Shown here in pieces: positions 44,990-53,457 of a DNA stretch of 64,000 nucleotides; the stretch's first letter is position 1, and each line of letters begins with the position of its first letter. The stretch covers positions 3,032,830 through 3,096,829 of the forward strand of contig NZ_JOMH01000001.1 in NCBI RefSeq assembly GCF_000711245.1. Direction: 5' to 3'. This DNA comes from Polycyclovorans algicola TG408. GTDB lineage: Bacteria; Pseudomonadota; Gammaproteobacteria; Nevskiales; Nevskiaceae. Below the pieces are notes generated by a model, which ran no database searches, was not told the origin of the DNA, and saw only the letters and a program-made list of their open reading frames with translations. A program made the position numbers and the translations under genes.

Positions 44990-47140
44990 ATGCATCACTA
45001 CTCACGACTGCTGGGCAGCAGCCTTTGCCTGCTGTCGATTCAGGCGTTCGCGCAAGGCGCCGTCACCGCAGAATCTGTCGACAAGAACGACGCCGCAGTG
45101 CCCGGGCTGATCGACACGGTGACCGTCACCGGCAATCGAAACTCGGCGTACGGCAGCAACCAGAGCACCAGTGCCGGCAAGATGCCAATGGATCTGATGA
45201 AAACGCCCCAGGCGGTGCAGATTGTCACCGGCGCCACGCTGGCCGATTTTCAGCCGATTTTTCTCGATGACGCGCTGCGCTCGATCAGCGGCATCAACCA
45301 GACCAATACCTTTGGCAACACCGGGGACGGCGTCACCGTTCGCGGCTTTCAGCCCAGCAGCTACTTTCGCAACGGCACGCGCACGCTGGCCTCGCGCAGC
45401 CTGACGCCGTCGACCGAGCGCATCGAAATTCTCAAGGGTCCGTCGTCGCTGCTTTACGGCGATGTCGAGCCGGGCGGGCTGATCAACGTGATCACCAAGC
45501 GGCCCCTGTTCGAAGATCACTTCGCCACCTTGAGCTACCAGTTTTCGAATCGTGGCGGCAATCGGTACAGCCTTGATGCAGGCGCGCCGATGGGCACGTT
45601 CGCGGGTGGCGAGCTGGCGTGGCGGCTGGTCGCCGACCAGGACAGCTCGGACTACTGGCGCAACTTTGGCGCGTACGACAACACCTTCATCGCGCCGTCA
45701 CTGTCGTGGCGCGGTGACAAGCTGAGTCTGACGGTCGCCTACGAATTTATCGACAACGATGGCCCGTTTGACCGCGGCACGGTGGTGGTCGGCGACCGTA
45801 TTGCCGACATTCCGCAAACCCGGCGACTCGGCGAAGCCTTCGAGAAACTCACCCAGACCCTGCACATCGGTGAATTGCAGGCCGAGTACGCACTGCGCCC
45901 GACCACGACGCTGCGCTTCAGTGCGGTCTATCAGGACAGCGAGAGCGACGACCTTCAGGCCCGGCCGCGCTTCGTCACCCAGAACGCTGCCGGCCAGGAC
46001 GTGTTGCGACGCCGCGTTGACGGCACCTTCGGCCGCTATGAGCAGAACCGCTACCTGTCAGCCAGCCTGTTGCAGAGCCTGACCACCGCGGGGCTGGACC
46101 ACCAGATTCTGGTCGGCGTCGACCAAGAACACGGCGATAACGGCCGCGCCGGATTCCTCGTCGGCCCGGACGAGTCAGCCGAAGAAGCCTTGGTCATCGA
46201 CGCGCCGGTCTACGGTGCCCTGGACCCCAACGTGTTCACAGAGCTTGCGACTGGCCCGTTCCGCGGCGACAACACCACGCTGGGGGTCTATCTGCAGGAC
46301 GTGATCAGCATCGGCCCGCGCTGGACCGTGCTGCTGGGTGGACGTTACGAGCAGTACGAGAGCGCGCAGCGCACCGCCACCGTCGACGCCGCCACGGTCA
46401 GTGACGACAGCACCGTGCTGCCGCGCGCCGGCTTGGTGTATCAGCCGCAGCCGTGGGTGTCGGTTTACGTCAGCTACTCCGAGAGCTTTTCGCCCAACGT
46501 CTTCACGCCCGACAATTTCGTGCCCGGCTCGCCCACCTCGTTCGACGCGGAACAGGGCAAGAGCCAAGAGGCCGGCGTCAAGTTCGACGTGGCCGGCGTG
46601 AGCCTCACCACCGCCGTGTTCAAGGCCGAAAAATCCAACGTGTTGGAAGTGCAGGACATGGTGCCCAACCTGATCGACTCGGCCGAGGTTGAAGGTTTCG
46701 AGATCGACCTAGCCGGCGAGCCGGTCGATGGCCTGAGCGTTCAGACCGCCTACGCCTACCAGGACAGCGACGACGGCGAGAGCCGCCCCCTCACCAACGT
46801 CGCCCGTCACACCTTCGGCCTGACCACCGCCTACCGCGTTGGCGCCGGGCCGCTGGGCGGGCTGTCGTTGGGCGCCTCAGGGCAGTATGTCGATGACCGC
46901 GACGGCGGCGCCAACCCTGGCGCATCGCCCGGCGGGCCGGAGTTTTTCAATGTCCCGCAGTACACCGTGGTGGACCTGTTCGCCGCCTACGTGTTCAACA
47001 CCGACTGGGCGCCCATTCGCGCGCAACTGAACCTGAAGAACGCGCTGGACGAGGACTACTTCCCGTCCAGCGGCGGCAGCCTGCGAATCAATCCCGGTCA
47101 GAGCCGGACGCTCTACGCCAGCCTCAGCGCGCAGTTCTGA
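44990..47140 (+). CDS. TonB-dependent siderophore receptor
   Basis: A 716-residue outer-membrane receptor. MHHYSRLLGSSLCLLSIQAFA is the signal peptide; DTVTVTGN near residue 42 is a likely TonB box; the plug domain follows with KTPQAVQIVTGATLADFQPIFLDDALRSISGINQTNTFGNTGDGVTVRGFQPSSYFRNGTRT and PSTERIEILKGPSSLLYGDVEPGGLINVITKRP, the FhuA/FpvA-type siderophore-receptor signature. The 22-strand barrel runs to SLSAQF with terminal Phe. There is no N-terminal signalling domain, so it does not itself drive an ECF sigma factor. A Fur box upstream and PepSY/DUF3325 genes downstream support ferric-siderophore uptake. The ligand is unknown. Confidence 0.93.
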   Translation: MHHYSRLLGSSLCLLSIQAFAQGAVTAESVDKNDAAVPGLIDTVTVTGNRNSAYGSNQSTSAGKMPMDLMKTPQAVQIVTGATLADFQPIFLDDALRSISGINQTNTFGNTGDGVTVRGFQPSSYFRNGTRTLASRSLTPSTERIEILKGPSSLLYGDVEPGGLINVITKRPLFEDHFATLSYQFSNRGGNRYSLDAGAPMGTFAGGELAWRLVADQDSSDYWRNFGAYDNTFIAPSLSWRGDKLSLTVAYEFIDNDGPFDRGTVVVGDRIADIPQTRRLGEAFEKLTQTLHIGELQAEYALRPTTTLRFSAVYQDSESDDLQARPRFVTQNAAGQDVLRRRVDGTFGRYEQNRYLSASLLQSLTTAGLDHQILVGVDQEHGDNGRAGFLVGPDESAEEALVIDAPVYGALDPNVFTELATGPFRGDNTTLGVYLQDVISIGPRWTVLLGGRYEQYESAQRTATVDAATVSDDSTVLPRAGLVYQPQPWVSVYVSYSESFSPNVFTPDNFVPGSPTSFDAEQGKSQEAGVKFDVAGVSLTTAVFKAEKSNVLEVQDMVPNLIDSAEVEGFEIDLAGEPVDGLSVQTAYAYQDSDDGESRPLTNVARHTFGLTTAYRVGAGPLGGLSLGASGQYVDDRDGGANPGASPGGPEFFNVPQYTVVDLFAAYVFNTDWAPIRAQLNLKNALDEDYFPSSGGSLRINPGQSRTLYASLSAQF

Positions 47141-47143
47141 GTC

Positions 47144-48229
47144 TTGAAGCAGGCCACCACCAAGGCGCTGTACGCCGTCCATGCCTGGACCGGTATCGTC
47201 ACCGGCCTGCTGTTGTTCGTGATCTGCTTTTCCGGCGCGGTGGTGGTGTTCAAGCATGAGTTGGACCTGTGGGCCAACCCCGGCCTGCAGGCCTACTCGG
47301 CCGCACCGCCGCTGGCGTCACTGGACACCGTGGTGGCGACCTTGCAGGCCGCAAGGCCGGACGCGCGTATCGACAGCGTCAACCTGCCCACCGATGCTTT
47401 GCCGACATTCACCAGCTTCATCTCCGAACCGGATGGCACCCGCGTCAAGCTGGCGCTGCACCCGCAAACCGGCGAACTGCTGGGACCGGTCGAAAGCGAG
47501 CTGGGCCAGTTCATCCGCAGCCTGCATGTGTTTTTGCTGTTCGGCCCGCGCTGGATCGTCGGCTTCATGGGCGTGGTGATGCTGGTGTCGATTGTCACCG
47601 GTGTGCTGATCCACCAGAAAATTCTCAAGGACCTGTTCACCCAGCGCTGGACCAGTAGCCTGCGGCTGATGCTGTCGGACGCGCACAAGCTGATCGGCGT
47701 CTGGGCACTGCTGTTTCACATCCTCATTGCCGTGACTGGTGCATGGCTGGGGCTGGCGCCGGTGGTGATGACCGCCGCGCGGCACCTCGCCGACCGGCCG
47801 CCGCCGAGCTTCACCCCCGCCGCCCTTGAAGCGGCCGCCGCCGGAGATGACCCGCTGTCACTGGACACGTTGTTCGACCGGGCGCAGACCGCGCTGCCAT
47901 CGGTGAAGCTGCAGTCGCTGCGGCTGGTGGACTGGGGCACGCCCGCGGCAAGCACCCAGTTCTCGGGGCCCGCCAGCACGGGGGGTGGCCTGTTTGGCGA
48001 CGTCACGCTTAGGGCGGCCGACGGCGACGAGGTGCGACGCCGTGACCCGCGCGACGCCGACTTCTGGGCGCGCGTCAACGGCTGGATGGAGCCGCTGCAC
48101 TTCGGCGACTTTGGGGGCCTGACACTGAAATGGCTGTACTTCTTTCTCGGGCTCACCCCGGCGCTATTGTCGATCACCGGCACCTGGCTGTGGATTGAGC
48201 GCCAAGGCAAAGGCAGTGATCCCTCATGA
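47144..48229 (+). CDS. PepSY-associated membrane protein (iron uptake)
   Basis: A 361-residue inner-membrane protein of the PepSY_TM type. Four membrane segments are visible: AWTGIVTGLLLFVICFSGAVVVFKHELD, IVGFMGVVMLVSIVTGVLIHQ, KLIGVWALLFHILIAVTGAWLGLA, and LKWLYFFLGLTPALLSITGTWLWIERQ; the periplasmic loop between segments one and two holds a PepSY-like domain. Proteins of this type next to siderophore receptors are thought to help reduce or release iron in the periplasm. The start is TTG at 47144, three bases after the receptor stop; no ATG fits better. Confidence 0.85.
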   Translation: MKQATTKALYAVHAWTGIVTGLLLFVICFSGAVVVFKHELDLWANPGLQAYSAAPPLASLDTVVATLQAARPDARIDSVNLPTDALPTFTSFISEPDGTRVKLALHPQTGELLGPVESELGQFIRSLHVFLLFGPRWIVGFMGVVMLVSIVTGVLIHQKILKDLFTQRWTSSLRLMLSDAHKLIGVWALLFHILIAVTGAWLGLAPVVMTAARHLADRPPPSFTPAALEAAAAGDDPLSLDTLFDRAQTALPSVKLQSLRLVDWGTPAASTQFSGPASTGGGLFGDVTLRAADGDEVRRRDPRDADFWARVNGWMEPLHFGDFGGLTLKWLYFFLGLTPALLSITGTWLWIERQGKGSDPS

Positions 48230-48954
48230 CCCGGCTGGAACGCGGCCTGCTCGGCCTGCATGCCGGCGCGTGGTTGTCACTGCTGGCGGTGTCGGTGCTG
48301 AGCCTCGCGCTGGGCACTGCGCTGCCCCTGCTGTCACCCGACGTCGGTGGTGGTCGCTGGGCCTTCTTGGTCGGGTGGCTGTTGCTGGGCACGCTGGTGG
48401 CGCTGCCGCGCGAGGCGCGGCGGGCGTGGCAGTTGACCTGCGGGCTGACGGCGGCAGGACTGTTGACGCTGGCCGGGTTGGGGGTGGAACAGGGTGGGCT
48501 ACTGATGCGCCTCGCCTTGCTGACCTTGGCCGCCGTCATGCTCGGAATGTTTGTGCTGCTGCAGCGGGCTCAGGTTCGCAAACAGCGCCCCGGGCGCCGG
48601 AAGGCAACGACCGCGCCGCGCCCCCGACCCGCGCGGCCTGCATGGCTACTGCTTGGCTGGGGCTCGGCCATGACCAGCCTGGTCAGTAGCTTCGCCCTGG
48701 CGTGGCTCGGTGGTGATGCCGACTTGCGTGGGCGGGGCGCAGTGCTGCTACTGGTCTGCGGACTGGTGGTGGTGCCCGCGCTTTCGGCGGCCTACTGGGC
48801 ACCACGGCTGGCACTGCTCGGTGTCGCCATCGCCCTGCTGATCGCCGTCGGTCAGTTCAGCCCCGGCAGCGCCAGCCTGACAATTTGTCTGACCGCCCTC
48901 GCCCTGTCGGTGGCCTCCATGGGCCTGCGTCTGAAGCACGGGGCTGCACGATGA
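48226..48954 (+). CDS. Polytopic membrane protein of the siderophore operon
   Basis: A 242-residue inner-membrane protein with two hydrophobic halves joined by a basic, arginine-rich linker (RKQRPGRRKATTAPRPRPARP, residues ~119-139). The first half begins MTRLERGLLGLHAGAWLSLLAVSVLSLALGTALPLLS and the second AWLLLGWGSAMTSLVSSFALAWLGG. I do not recognise a specific family; it occupies the slot where DUF3649-type iron-uptake proteins are usually found, and the first half may be related. The start overlaps the PepSY stop and the end overlaps the DUF3325-like gene start, so translation is coupled. Confidence 0.6.
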   Translation: MTRLERGLLGLHAGAWLSLLAVSVLSLALGTALPLLSPDVGGGRWAFLVGWLLLGTLVALPREARRAWQLTCGLTAAGLLTLAGLGVEQGGLLMRLALLTLAAVMLGMFVLLQRAQVRKQRPGRRKATTAPRPRPARPAWLLLGWGSAMTSLVSSFALAWLGGDADLRGRGAVLLLVCGLVVVPALSAAYWAPRLALLGVAIALLIAVGQFSPGSASLTICLTALALSVASMGLRLKHGAAR

Positions 48955-49298
48955 TCGAATCGGCATGCCCACTGGGCATCGCGTTGCTGGCCCCGGCGCA
49001 GTGCGCCCTGCTGCACCTTGGACACTCACGCGGTGGGCCGCGGGCTGCAGCGCTACCGGCCCGGCGGCGAAAACAGATTCATCTCGCCGTGTGGCTCAGT
49101 CTGTTGCTGTCGATGGCCGCCCTGAGCCAGCACGCAGGGTGGGCATTGGCACTGGTGTTGCCGCTGGCGGCGTTGTCAATCACCGGCCCGGTCTACGTGC
49201 CGATGGCCCGGGCCTGGCCCCGGCCAACGTGGGTGGGTTGCCGGCTTGCCGCCATTGTCGGGATCGGTCTGCTGATTGCGGCATGTCTCGGCGGCTGA
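48951..49298 (+). CDS. DUF3325-like small membrane protein
   Basis: A 115-residue protein with three or four membrane segments (LGIALLAPAQCALLHLGHSR, HLAVWLSLLLSMAALSQHAGW, LALVLPLAALSITGPVYVPMARAWPRP, LAAIVGIGLLIAACLGG). Its size and place at the end of a TonB receptor-PepSY-membrane protein operon match DUF3325, a small protein linked to siderophore use in Pseudomonas-like bacteria. No catalytic residue can be pointed out. The ATG overlaps the upstream stop by four bases. It is the last gene of the operon. Confidence 0.65.
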   Translation: MIESACPLGIALLAPAQCALLHLGHSRGGPRAAALPARRRKQIHLAVWLSLLLSMAALSQHAGWALALVLPLAALSITGPVYVPMARAWPRPTWVGCRLAAIVGIGLLIAACLGG

Positions 49299-49423
49299 GC
49301 CGCAGGTCGCCGCGCCAAAAAATAATTCTTGAGTGAGCCCTTCCGTCGCGGCAGGACGGCCCCAAACTGTCGACCTGCGTCAAACTTTGGCGCGCCGTCT
49401 CTCTATGAGGTCAACCCGTCGCC

Positions 49424-50488
49424 ATGGTCATCGTTCTGTTTGTTCTGGGCTTGGTGCTGTTGATCATCGGCGCTGAGGCGCTGGTTCGCGGCGCCTCGCG
49501 GCTGGCGGCGATGTTTGGCATCTCATCTCTGGTCGTGGGCCTCACGGTGGTGGCTTTTGGCACCAGTTCGCCGGAACTGGCGGTGAGCATCAACGCCGCG
49601 CTCAATGACCAGGCCAGCATCGCGCTGGGCAACGTGGTCGGCAGCAACATTTTCAACGTGCTGTTCATTCTCGGCGCCGCCGCACTGATCGTGCCGCTGA
49701 CCGTCAGCCACGCGCTGATTCGCCGCGACGTGCCGCTGATGATCGCGGTGTCGGTGCTGGTGTGGCTGTTTGCCTTCAATGGCACGCTAAGCCGGGTCGA
49801 GGGGCTGGCGCTGTGCGCAATGCTCGCCGCCTACATCGGGCTGCTGATCGTCCACAGCCGCCGCGAAACGGCCGCCGCCGCACCGGGTGAGACCCCTGCA
49901 CCGAAGGCCACCGCCAAGACCTGGGTGGTCAATCTGGGGCTGGTGGCCGTGGGCCTTGTGCTGCTGGTAGTCGGCTCGAAATGGCTGGTCGATGGCGCCG
50001 TGACCTTCGCCCGCCATCTGGGCGTGAGCGAATTGGTGGTCGGCCTGACCATCGTGGCGGCCGGCACCTCGCTGCCCGAGGTGGTGACCTCGATCATCGC
50101 CGCGCTGCGTGGCGAGCGCGACATCGCAGTCGGCAACGTGGTGGGCAGCAACCTGTTCAACCTGATGGGCGTGCTCGGCATTGCCAGCGTCGTGGCGCCG
50201 GCCGGCATGGCGGTGACACCGGCGGTGATCACCTTTGACCTGCCGGTGATGATGGCCGTGGCCTTTGCCTGCCTGCCGATCTTCTTCACCGGCGGCGAGA
50301 TCAGTCGCGGCGAAGGCGCGCTCCTGTTTGGCTATTACCTGGCCTACACGGCTTACCTCGTGCTCGCCGCCACCAACAGCAGCGTGTTGCCGGTGGTGAA
50401 GACCGCGATGCTCTATTTCGTGCTGCCGCTGACGCTGCTGACCCTGATGGTGACCCTGAGACAGGCGCGCCGCCGCGCAGACGGCTGA
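49424..50488 (+). CDS. Calcium/sodium antiporter (CaCA family, YrbG-like)
   Basis: A 354-residue antiporter built from two inverted repeats. Each contains the alpha-repeat signature: LVVGLTVVAFGTSSPELAVSINAAL and LALGNVVGSNIFNVLFILG in the first half, LVVGLTIVAAGTSLPEVVTSIIAALRGERDIAVGNVVGSNLFNLMGVLG in the second. The two glutamates in GTSxPE bind Ca2+. A cytoplasmic loop (~residues 143-165) joins the halves. It exports Ca2+ in exchange for Na+ or H+. Single gene; ATG at 49424 without a strong ribosome site. Confidence 0.94.
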   Translation: MVIVLFVLGLVLLIIGAEALVRGASRLAAMFGISSLVVGLTVVAFGTSSPELAVSINAALNDQASIALGNVVGSNIFNVLFILGAAALIVPLTVSHALIRRDVPLMIAVSVLVWLFAFNGTLSRVEGLALCAMLAAYIGLLIVHSRRETAAAAPGETPAPKATAKTWVVNLGLVAVGLVLLVVGSKWLVDGAVTFARHLGVSELVVGLTIVAAGTSLPEVVTSIIAALRGERDIAVGNVVGSNLFNLMGVLGIASVVAPAGMAVTPAVITFDLPVMMAVAFACLPIFFTGGEISRGEGALLFGYYLAYTAYLVLAATNSSVLPVVKTAMLYFVLPLTLLTLMVTLRQARRRADG

Positions 50489-50492
50489 GCCC

Positions 50493-50978
50493 TCACGGCC
50501 GCGTCGGATCAGCGGGCGCGATGTCGGGCGCCTGGTAAGCCCAGGCCAGTGTCAGGCGTTGCGTTTGGCCGGCTTCGAGGGTGACCTCGCGGGTCTCGAC
50601 GGCGCCGCGCAACGTCGCCTCGACGGTATAATGGCCCTCTTCAAGGTCGACCAGCATCAACGGGCCGGGGGCTTTGGTTTCGAAAATCACCTCGTCCGAC
50701 GCATCAAGAATGCGGACCGCGACGTTGGCCGAAAACATGTCACGGCCGTCTTCGGCGCGTTCAGTGAAGGTGAGCGCCAGGGGATAGTCATCGCTGAGCC
50801 GGCGCATCTCGTCGGCTTCACGGGCGCCCAGACCCCCTGCGCGGTAGGTCACGCCCGACTCGGTCTGCTGCTCAGGGGGCGCCCCGGCGTGTGCCAGGGC
50901 GGTGATCATCAGGATGCCGCTGCCAAGCAAGGCAATCAGGGTGCCGCAGCGACGGCGAAAACGGGGGTCGTTGTCCAT
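50493..50978 (-). CDS. Hypothetical secreted protein with carboxypeptidase-regulatory-like domain
   Basis: A 161-residue protein. After a basic start (MDNDPRFRRRCG) a hydrophobic segment (TLIALLGSGILMITALAHA) is a signal peptide. The middle (GGLGAREADEMRRLSDDYPLALTFTER) precedes a beta-sandwich-like end (NVAVRILDASDEVIFETKAPGPLMLVDLEEGHYTVEATLRGAVETREVTLEAGQTQRLTLAW), the G.Y.V......G..ETR.V.L..G pattern of carboxypeptidase regulatory-like domains. Function unknown. The ATG at 50978 has GGAGGAAT seven bases upstream; a longer frame from 51071 lacks support. It converges on the antiporter with a 4-bp gap. Confidence 0.75.
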   Translation of the reverse strand: MDNDPRFRRRCGTLIALLGSGILMITALAHAGAPPEQQTESGVTYRAGGLGAREADEMRRLSDDYPLALTFTERAEDGRDMFSANVAVRILDASDEVIFETKAPGPLMLVDLEEGHYTVEATLRGAVETREVTLEAGQTQRLTLAWAYQAPDIAPADPTRP

Positions 50979-51110
50979 GCCATTCCTCCGGTTCGGATGT
51001 CGTCCGGGCGCGGCGGCGTGTCGTCGCGCGGCCGGCAAGGTCCCGAGCTTGTCGCCCGAGACCCCCAACAACCTTAACGCGGCCTCGTCACGGGTGCCCG
51101 CTTCACGGGC

Positions 51111-51491
51111 TCAGGCCGGCACGTGCGTGGTGGTCACCTCGGCGATGATCCGGCCGTCGGCGCCGGTCACCGACGTGCGCACCACGGTCAGCCGCCGACC
51201 TTTCTTCACGAATCGCGCGGTGGCGCGAAAGGTGCCGCTCTTCTGATTGCCCAGCAGGTTGGCATTGAGTGAGACGGCCAAGGGAAACCCCGAGATGCCT
51301 TCGGTCATGTCGCGATTGCCAAAGGCCAGTGCCGTGGCGCAAACGTCGGCAAACCAGAGAATGGCGCCCGCGTGCACCGTCCCAAATGGGTTGAGCAAGC
51401 CGGTGTCCAGGGGCATCTCGCCCACCACCTGGTCATCGTGCTGCTCGACGATGCGAAAGTTGATAGTTCCAGCGACATCCATGTAAGTCAT
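51111..51491 (-). CDS. PaaI-like hotdog-fold thioesterase
   Basis: A 126-residue thioesterase. The hotdog core includes GTVHAGAILWFADVCATALAFGN, where the HAG.I....D motif supplies the oxyanion backbone and catalytic acid, VSLNANLLGNQKSGTFRATARFVKKGRRLTVVRTSV, and a C-terminal strand (GRIIAEVTTTHVPA). PaaI-type enzymes hydrolyse (hydroxy)phenylacetyl-CoA and other acyl-CoAs; the substrate is open. ATG 51491 is listed; a second ATG nine bases downstream has a better-placed AGGA site. It is divergent from hemP. Confidence 0.85.
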   Translation of the reverse strand: MTYMDVAGTINFRIVEQHDDQVVGEMPLDTGLLNPFGTVHAGAILWFADVCATALAFGNRDMTEGISGFPLAVSLNANLLGNQKSGTFRATARFVKKGRRLTVVRTSVTGADGRIIAEVTTTHVPA

Positions 51492-51550
51492 CCTGATTGG
51501 AACAAATGCAGGCGCGCAGCCTAATCGACCCTGCTGCCTTGCATCGCTTC

Positions 51551-51582
51551 TTATTTGTTAATCATTCCTATTTGCGTATAAT
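51551..51582 (+). promoter_or_regulatory. hemP promoter with possible Fur site
   Basis: TTGTTA (51555-51560) and TATAAT (51577-51582), spaced by 16 bp, form a good sigma-70 promoter. TTATTTGTTAATCATTCCT (51551-51569) shares about 10 of 19 positions with the Fur consensus and overlaps the -35 box. Confidence 0.6.
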
Positions 51583-51616
51583 GCGGTCTTGCCCACCTCT
51601 TCTCCGGAGCCTGACC

Positions 51617-51817
51617 ATGACGCCTTTTGCCGACGCAGCCCCGCAACTCAACTCCGCGACCGCCCGCCCCCGACCCGCAGCCAGCAACGATCCGCGCCCG
51701 CGTCTACGCTCAGAAAGTCTGTTCCGCGACGGGCAGTCGGAAGTTCTGATCGATCACGGTGACCAGTGCTACCGGCTGCGGCTGACGCGCCAGGGCAAGT
51801 TACTGCTGCACAAGTAA
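51617..51817 (+). CDS. hemP: Hemin uptake protein HemP
   Basis: A 66-residue protein. The C-terminal part (SESLFRDGQSEVLIDHGDQCYRLRLTRQGKLLLHK) carries the HemP signature of a short strand pair ending YRLRLTRQGKLIL; the N-terminal 35 residues are variable. HemP is found near haem- and iron-uptake genes and promotes haem receptor expression in some bacteria. The ATG at 51617 follows CCGGAGC by six bases. A strong promoter and a possible Fur site lie just upstream. No haem receptor or hemin ABC genes are adjacent. Confidence 0.88.
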   Translation: MTPFADAAPQLNSATARPRPAASNDPRPRLRSESLFRDGQSEVLIDHGDQCYRLRLTRQGKLLLHK

Positions 51818-51894
51818 GCCGCCGCGGAGCCATGACTCTCCTCCCGTACCGGTCTCCAAACGCGCTTGCGCGTCATCCAACCGTGCGGAACTCG

Positions 51895-51922
51895 CCCCGG
51901 GGATTGCCCGGGGTTTCTTTTT
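51895..51922 (+). terminator. Rho-independent terminator of hemP
   Basis: CCCCGGG / CCCGGGG stem with a five-base loop, followed by TTTCTTTTT. Confidence 0.8.
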
Positions 51923-51971
51923 GCGCCGGTCGATCTCAACAGTCCCAACCGAATCTTGCGAAAATACCGCC

Positions 51972-52787
51972 ATGAACCCAGAAAACCTGATTGACGCCGC
52001 GCCGCGCCGCGTCGGCAATTTCAACGTCGAGCGCGTCACCGAGGTCCATCACTGGACCGACGCCTACTTCAGCTTCACCACCACCCGCAGCGAAGAGTTC
52101 CGGTTTGCCAGCGGCCAATTCGTGATGCTGGGGCTCTTGGTCGACGATCGCCCGCTGATGCGCGCCTATTCGATCGCCTCGGCCGCATGGGAAGACGAGC
52201 TGAATTTCTTCAGCATCAAGGTGCAGGACGGCCCGCTGACCTCGCGTCTGCAGCATCTGTCGGTGGGCGACGATGTGCTGGTGGGCCGCAAGCCGACCGG
52301 CACGCTGCTGATTGATGACTTGCACCCCGGCCGCACGCTGTTCCTGCTGGGCACCGGTACGGGCCTCGCGCCGTGGTTGTCGGTGATTCGCGACCCGGCC
52401 ACCTACGAGCGCTTCGAGCATGTGGTGGTCGCCCACGGCGTGCGCCACCTGTCGGATCTGGCTTACCAGGACGCGCTGACCCACCAGCTTGCCCGTCACG
52501 AATGGCTGGGTCCGAGCATCGCCGAGAAACTGCACTACTACCCGGCTGTGACCCGTGAGCCCTTCAAGCATCAGGGCCGCCTCACGCACCTGCTCGACAG
52601 CGGCCAGATGTGCACCGACCTGGGCCTGCCGGCGCTTGATCCCGAGCACGACCGTGCGATGATCTGTGGCAGCCCCACGGTGCTCGCCGACCTGCGTGCC
52701 GTGCTCGACCAGCGCGGTTTTGCGCCTTCGCCGCGCATTGGCACACCCGGGGATTACGTGTTCGAGCGGGCCTTCGTCGAGCACTGA
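51972..52787 (+). CDS. fpr: Ferredoxin-NADP reductase
   Basis: A 271-residue flavoprotein passing electrons between NADPH and ferredoxin or flavodoxin. The FAD-binding barrel has RAYSIASAAWEDELNFFSIKV (residues ~62-82; RxYS contacts FAD) and GPLTSRLQHLSVGDDVLVGRKPTGTLL; the NADP domain starts LFLLGTGTGLAPWLSVIRDP and ends MICGSPTVLADLRAVLDQRGF. The C-terminus FERAFVEH matches the Pseudomonas-type subclass I Fpr. ATG 51972 is placed at the family N-terminus; the frame is open upstream to 51921. Such enzymes respond to oxidative stress and keep iron reduced. Confidence 0.94.
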   Translation: MNPENLIDAAPRRVGNFNVERVTEVHHWTDAYFSFTTTRSEEFRFASGQFVMLGLLVDDRPLMRAYSIASAAWEDELNFFSIKVQDGPLTSRLQHLSVGDDVLVGRKPTGTLLIDDLHPGRTLFLLGTGTGLAPWLSVIRDPATYERFEHVVVAHGVRHLSDLAYQDALTHQLARHEWLGPSIAEKLHYYPAVTREPFKHQGRLTHLLDSGQMCTDLGLPALDPEHDRAMICGSPTVLADLRAVLDQRGFAPSPRIGTPGDYVFERAFVEH

Positions 52788-52804
52788 ACCTCGAGGAGAC
52801 CCCC

Positions 52805-53386
52805 ATGCTGCGCACCTTGCCTGCCGCCCTGCTGATCACCGCGACACTGCTGCTGGGTGGGTGTGACGTGCCGATCATCGCCGCACCGCCAACACCGGCG
52901 CCGACCGCGCCAACGGCCACCCCGGTGCCATTACCGCCGGGCGCTGCCGACCGACTGGCGCGCTATGTCGAAGGCACCCGCACGCTGCTCGCCGAGATCG
53001 ATGGCGACGCACCCGTCGACGCCTTGCGGGAGACGACGAGCGACCTGCTCGACCAGTCGCTGAAGTTGTTGCCGGACTACCTGGATCTTTACCCGCACTG
53101 CGAGTCATATCTGGCGGCGACGCTCGAAATTGCCTTGATCTGGGACAGCCTGTCGCCCTCCGACATCCGCCGCGACTACCTCGACCAGGGCATCCTCCCC
53201 ACCTCGCCGCGCACCCCCAATTGCGAGCCGATGAAAGACCTGATCGTGCGGCCGGCGATGATGCTGTCCCTGCAAGACCAGCCCGACGTTGACCGCGGCG
53301 GGTTACGTGCTGAGATTGCCACCCTGGGCGCCCGCGCCGAGACGGTGACGTTACGCCCCGAACCCACCACCACACCCGGCGGTTAA
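52805..53386 (+). CDS. Hypothetical lipoprotein
   Basis: A 193-residue predicted lipoprotein. MLRTLPAALLITATLLLGGCDVP ends in the lipobox LGGC with Cys20; the Asp at +2 would keep it in the inner membrane under the E. coli rule. A proline/threonine linker (APPTPAPTAPTATP) leads to a helical domain (RLARYVEGTRTLLAEIDGD, LLDQSLKLLPDYLDLYPHCESYLAATLEIALIWDSL, SDIRRDYLDQGILP) with two cysteines. No family recognised. GAGGAG lies before the ATG. It starts 17 bp after fpr and is probably co-transcribed with it. Confidence 0.75.
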   Translation: MLRTLPAALLITATLLLGGCDVPIIAAPPTPAPTAPTATPVPLPPGAADRLARYVEGTRTLLAEIDGDAPVDALRETTSDLLDQSLKLLPDYLDLYPHCESYLAATLEIALIWDSLSPSDIRRDYLDQGILPTSPRTPNCEPMKDLIVRPAMMLSLQDQPDVDRGGLRAEIATLGARAETVTLRPEPTTTPGG

Positions 53387-53457
53387 CGGCCCGCCGCGTG
53401 CACGTGAGCAGGGCGCCCCTGCGATACTCGGGCGCTTGAGATTCGGCCGGGGACACG

